Below the pieces are notes generated by a model, which had not been told where the DNA came from, ran no database searches, and saw nothing but the letters and a program-made list of their open reading frames with translations. The translations under genes and the position numbers were made by a program. Positions 15,542-16,213 of a stretch of DNA of 16,213 nt are shown one piece after another. Every line of letters begins with the position of its first letter. Positions within the stretch are counted from its first letter, which is position 1. Origin of the DNA: Prevotella sp. UBA6447 (GTDB lineage Bacteria > Bacteroidota > Bacteroidia > Bacteroidales > Bacteroidaceae); assembly GCA_002437115.1 (NCBI GenBank), contig DJOD01000004.1, positions 1-16,213 on the forward strand, in the 5' to 3' direction.

Positions 15542-15813
15542 TTTCTGTTCTTATCGTTTGGTGAAACCTATCCAGTCGTGTTTGTGCGGTTTTAAAAAAA
15601 CGTCCAAGCCTTACTGTTCGTTTTTTACAAAGCAAAAATATACCACTATTATCTTTGCGGCTGTTGCAATTTGGAGGATAGACTTCATGTGTCATGCTGA
15701 TGGTGGTAGTGTTCATTGACTTTTTATATTTACGTTAGTTTATCTGTCCATTGGCTGGTGACTTTCAGAAAACATCAATTTATTTTTCCCACATTCATTA
15801 TTGATATAATAGC
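15542..15813. other. AT-rich gene-free stretch
   Basis: No supportable gene. A TATCTTTG at 15650-15657 fits the -7 consensus but has no TTTG at the right distance, and it is followed only by a 10-codon frame. It could be the remains of a promoter. Confidence 0.5.
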
Positions 15814-15930
15814 ATGGGCAGAACTAAGTAATAGATGTATCCGTTTTGCTATGGCTATTAAGTGACTGCTTTGGCAGGAGGCTAACTTCAAAGTGCGCAA
15901 GGATAGGAAGTTTTAGCATTTTTCTGCCTG
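15814..15930 (+). pseudogene. Decayed 5' remnant of an Rpn-family gene
   Basis: The stretch aligns by eye to the first 115 or so bases of the intact Rpn copy at 15991: shared islands include GCAGAACTAAG after the ATG, AGATG, CGTTT, GAGGC-AACTTC and the final TTTTTCT. Relative to that copy it has a one-base insertion after the ATG, and the reading frame then meets TAA and TAG within seven codons. It is in the same orientation as the intact copy and ends just where the promoter of that copy begins. Confidence 0.65.
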
Positions 15931-15934
15931 TGTA

Positions 15935-15966
15935 CTTGCGACAATCAGAAGAAAAGATTATCTTTG
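15935..15966 (+). promoter_or_regulatory. Promoter of right Rpn gene
   Basis: CTTG (15935-15938), 20 bases, then TATCTTTG (15959-15966), an exact -7 consensus. It has the same boxes and spacing as the left copy, with the ATG 24 bases after the -7 box. Confidence 0.6.
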
Positions 15967-15990
15967 CCACAAACATAATGCCGCAAAGAC

Positions 15991-16213
15991 ATGACAGAAC
16001 TAAGGGACAGATGCATACGTTTCGACTGGGCCATCAAGCGATTGCTCAGACAAAAGGCCAACTTCGGAGTCTTGGAAGGTTTTTTGACCGTTTTTCTCAA
16101 CGAGCCGATTAAGATTGTGGAGATTCTGGAGAGCGAGGGTAACCAGCAGGCTGAGGACGACAAGTTCAACCGAGTGGACATCAAGGCCAAGAACAGCAAG
16201 GGCGACATCATCA
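15991..16213 (+). CDS. Rpn-family PD-(D/E)XK nuclease / putative transposase, N-terminal part, runs off right edge
   Basis: The frame from the ATG at 15991 stays open to the window end and reads MTELRDRCIRFDWAIKRLL, then GFLTVFLNEP, ILESEGNQ and FNRVDIKAKNSKGDII. It differs from the left-edge copy by RC for KY near the N terminus, the other base changes being silent as far as I can see, which indicates selection on both copies or shared ancestry with gene conversion. The FDWAIK and VDI segments typical of the family are present; the later catalytic strand is beyond the window. A decayed relative sits directly upstream in the same orientation. E. coli Rpn proteins are nucleases that promote RecA-independent recombination; the role of the Bacteroidetes members is not established. 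Confidence 0.8.
   Translation, partial: MTELRDRCIRFDWAIKRLLRQKANFGVLEGFLTVFLNEPIKIVEILESEGNQQAEDDKFNRVDIKAKNSKGDII

Larger units (their letters stand above)
15935..16213. repeat. Right arm of the window-edge inverted repeat (Rpn 5' region)
   Basis: Gapless match to the reverse complement of 1-279, including promoter and the first 74 codons of the Rpn gene. The outermost 21 bases are identical in both arms. Confidence 0.85.

Noticed and set aside
1..16213. Whole window as a composite transposon mobilised by the two Rpn genes
   Set aside because: The copies are diverged, a decayed third copy is present, and no target duplications or matching outer ends can be seen because both genes run off the window.

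Overview
The window looks like a chromosomal piece of a Prevotella-like member of the Bacteroidales. The basis is two SusC/SusD outer-membrane uptake operons, lipoproteins with Bacteroidetes-type lipoboxes, promoters of the Bacteroides form (-33 TTTG, -7 TAnnTTTG), a C10 (streptopain-type) cysteine peptidase with a Prevotella-like C-terminal tail, and Rpn-type PD-(D/E)XK nuclease genes at both ends. Genus-level assignment is inference.

Layout: (1) positions 1-223, minus strand: start of an Rpn-family nuclease gene running off the left edge. (2) 384-5874, minus strand: operon A, read right to left as susC (995 aa), susD (508 aa) and a Calx-beta-like lipoprotein (302 aa), ending in a strong hairpin at 315-356. 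(3) 5871-7457: an invertible-looking DNA segment bounded by two identical 136-bp inverted repeats. It holds a tyrosine recombinase gene (6302-7300, minus) and one consensus promoter (6098-6129) that points left into operon A. (4) 7454-13149, plus strand: operon B, susC (1083 aa), susD (537 aa) and a second Calx-beta-like lipoprotein (259 aa), ending in a terminator at 13177-13217. (5) 13243-15467, plus strand: a C10 cysteine peptidase and, overlapping by ATGA, a small lipoprotein that could be its inhibitor; terminator at 15510-15541. (6) 15814-16213: a decayed Rpn 5' remnant followed by the start of another Rpn gene running off the right edge.

How it works together (inference from the sequence): the two divergent susCD operons share a single promoter that sits on a flippable segment with its own recombinase. 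Each inverted repeat carries the downstream part of the 5' leader, up to and including the start codon and the next base. Inversion (x maps to 13328 - x) would therefore move the promoter from operon A to operon B with the same leader and spacing. As drawn, operon A has the promoter and operon B has no recognisable one, so this is an either/or switch rather than a simple on/off switch. Phase variation of SusC/SusD proteins by invertible promoters and tyrosine recombinases is known in Bacteroides fragilis; the compact two-sided arrangement with the recombinase inside the segment is the main finding here. The protease unit beyond operon B may be co-expressed with B only.

The window edges are symmetric: base 1 pairs with base 16213 in a gapless inverted repeat of about 279 bp built from two diverged Rpn paralogs. 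This suggests the sequence is a contig that stops inside repeats.
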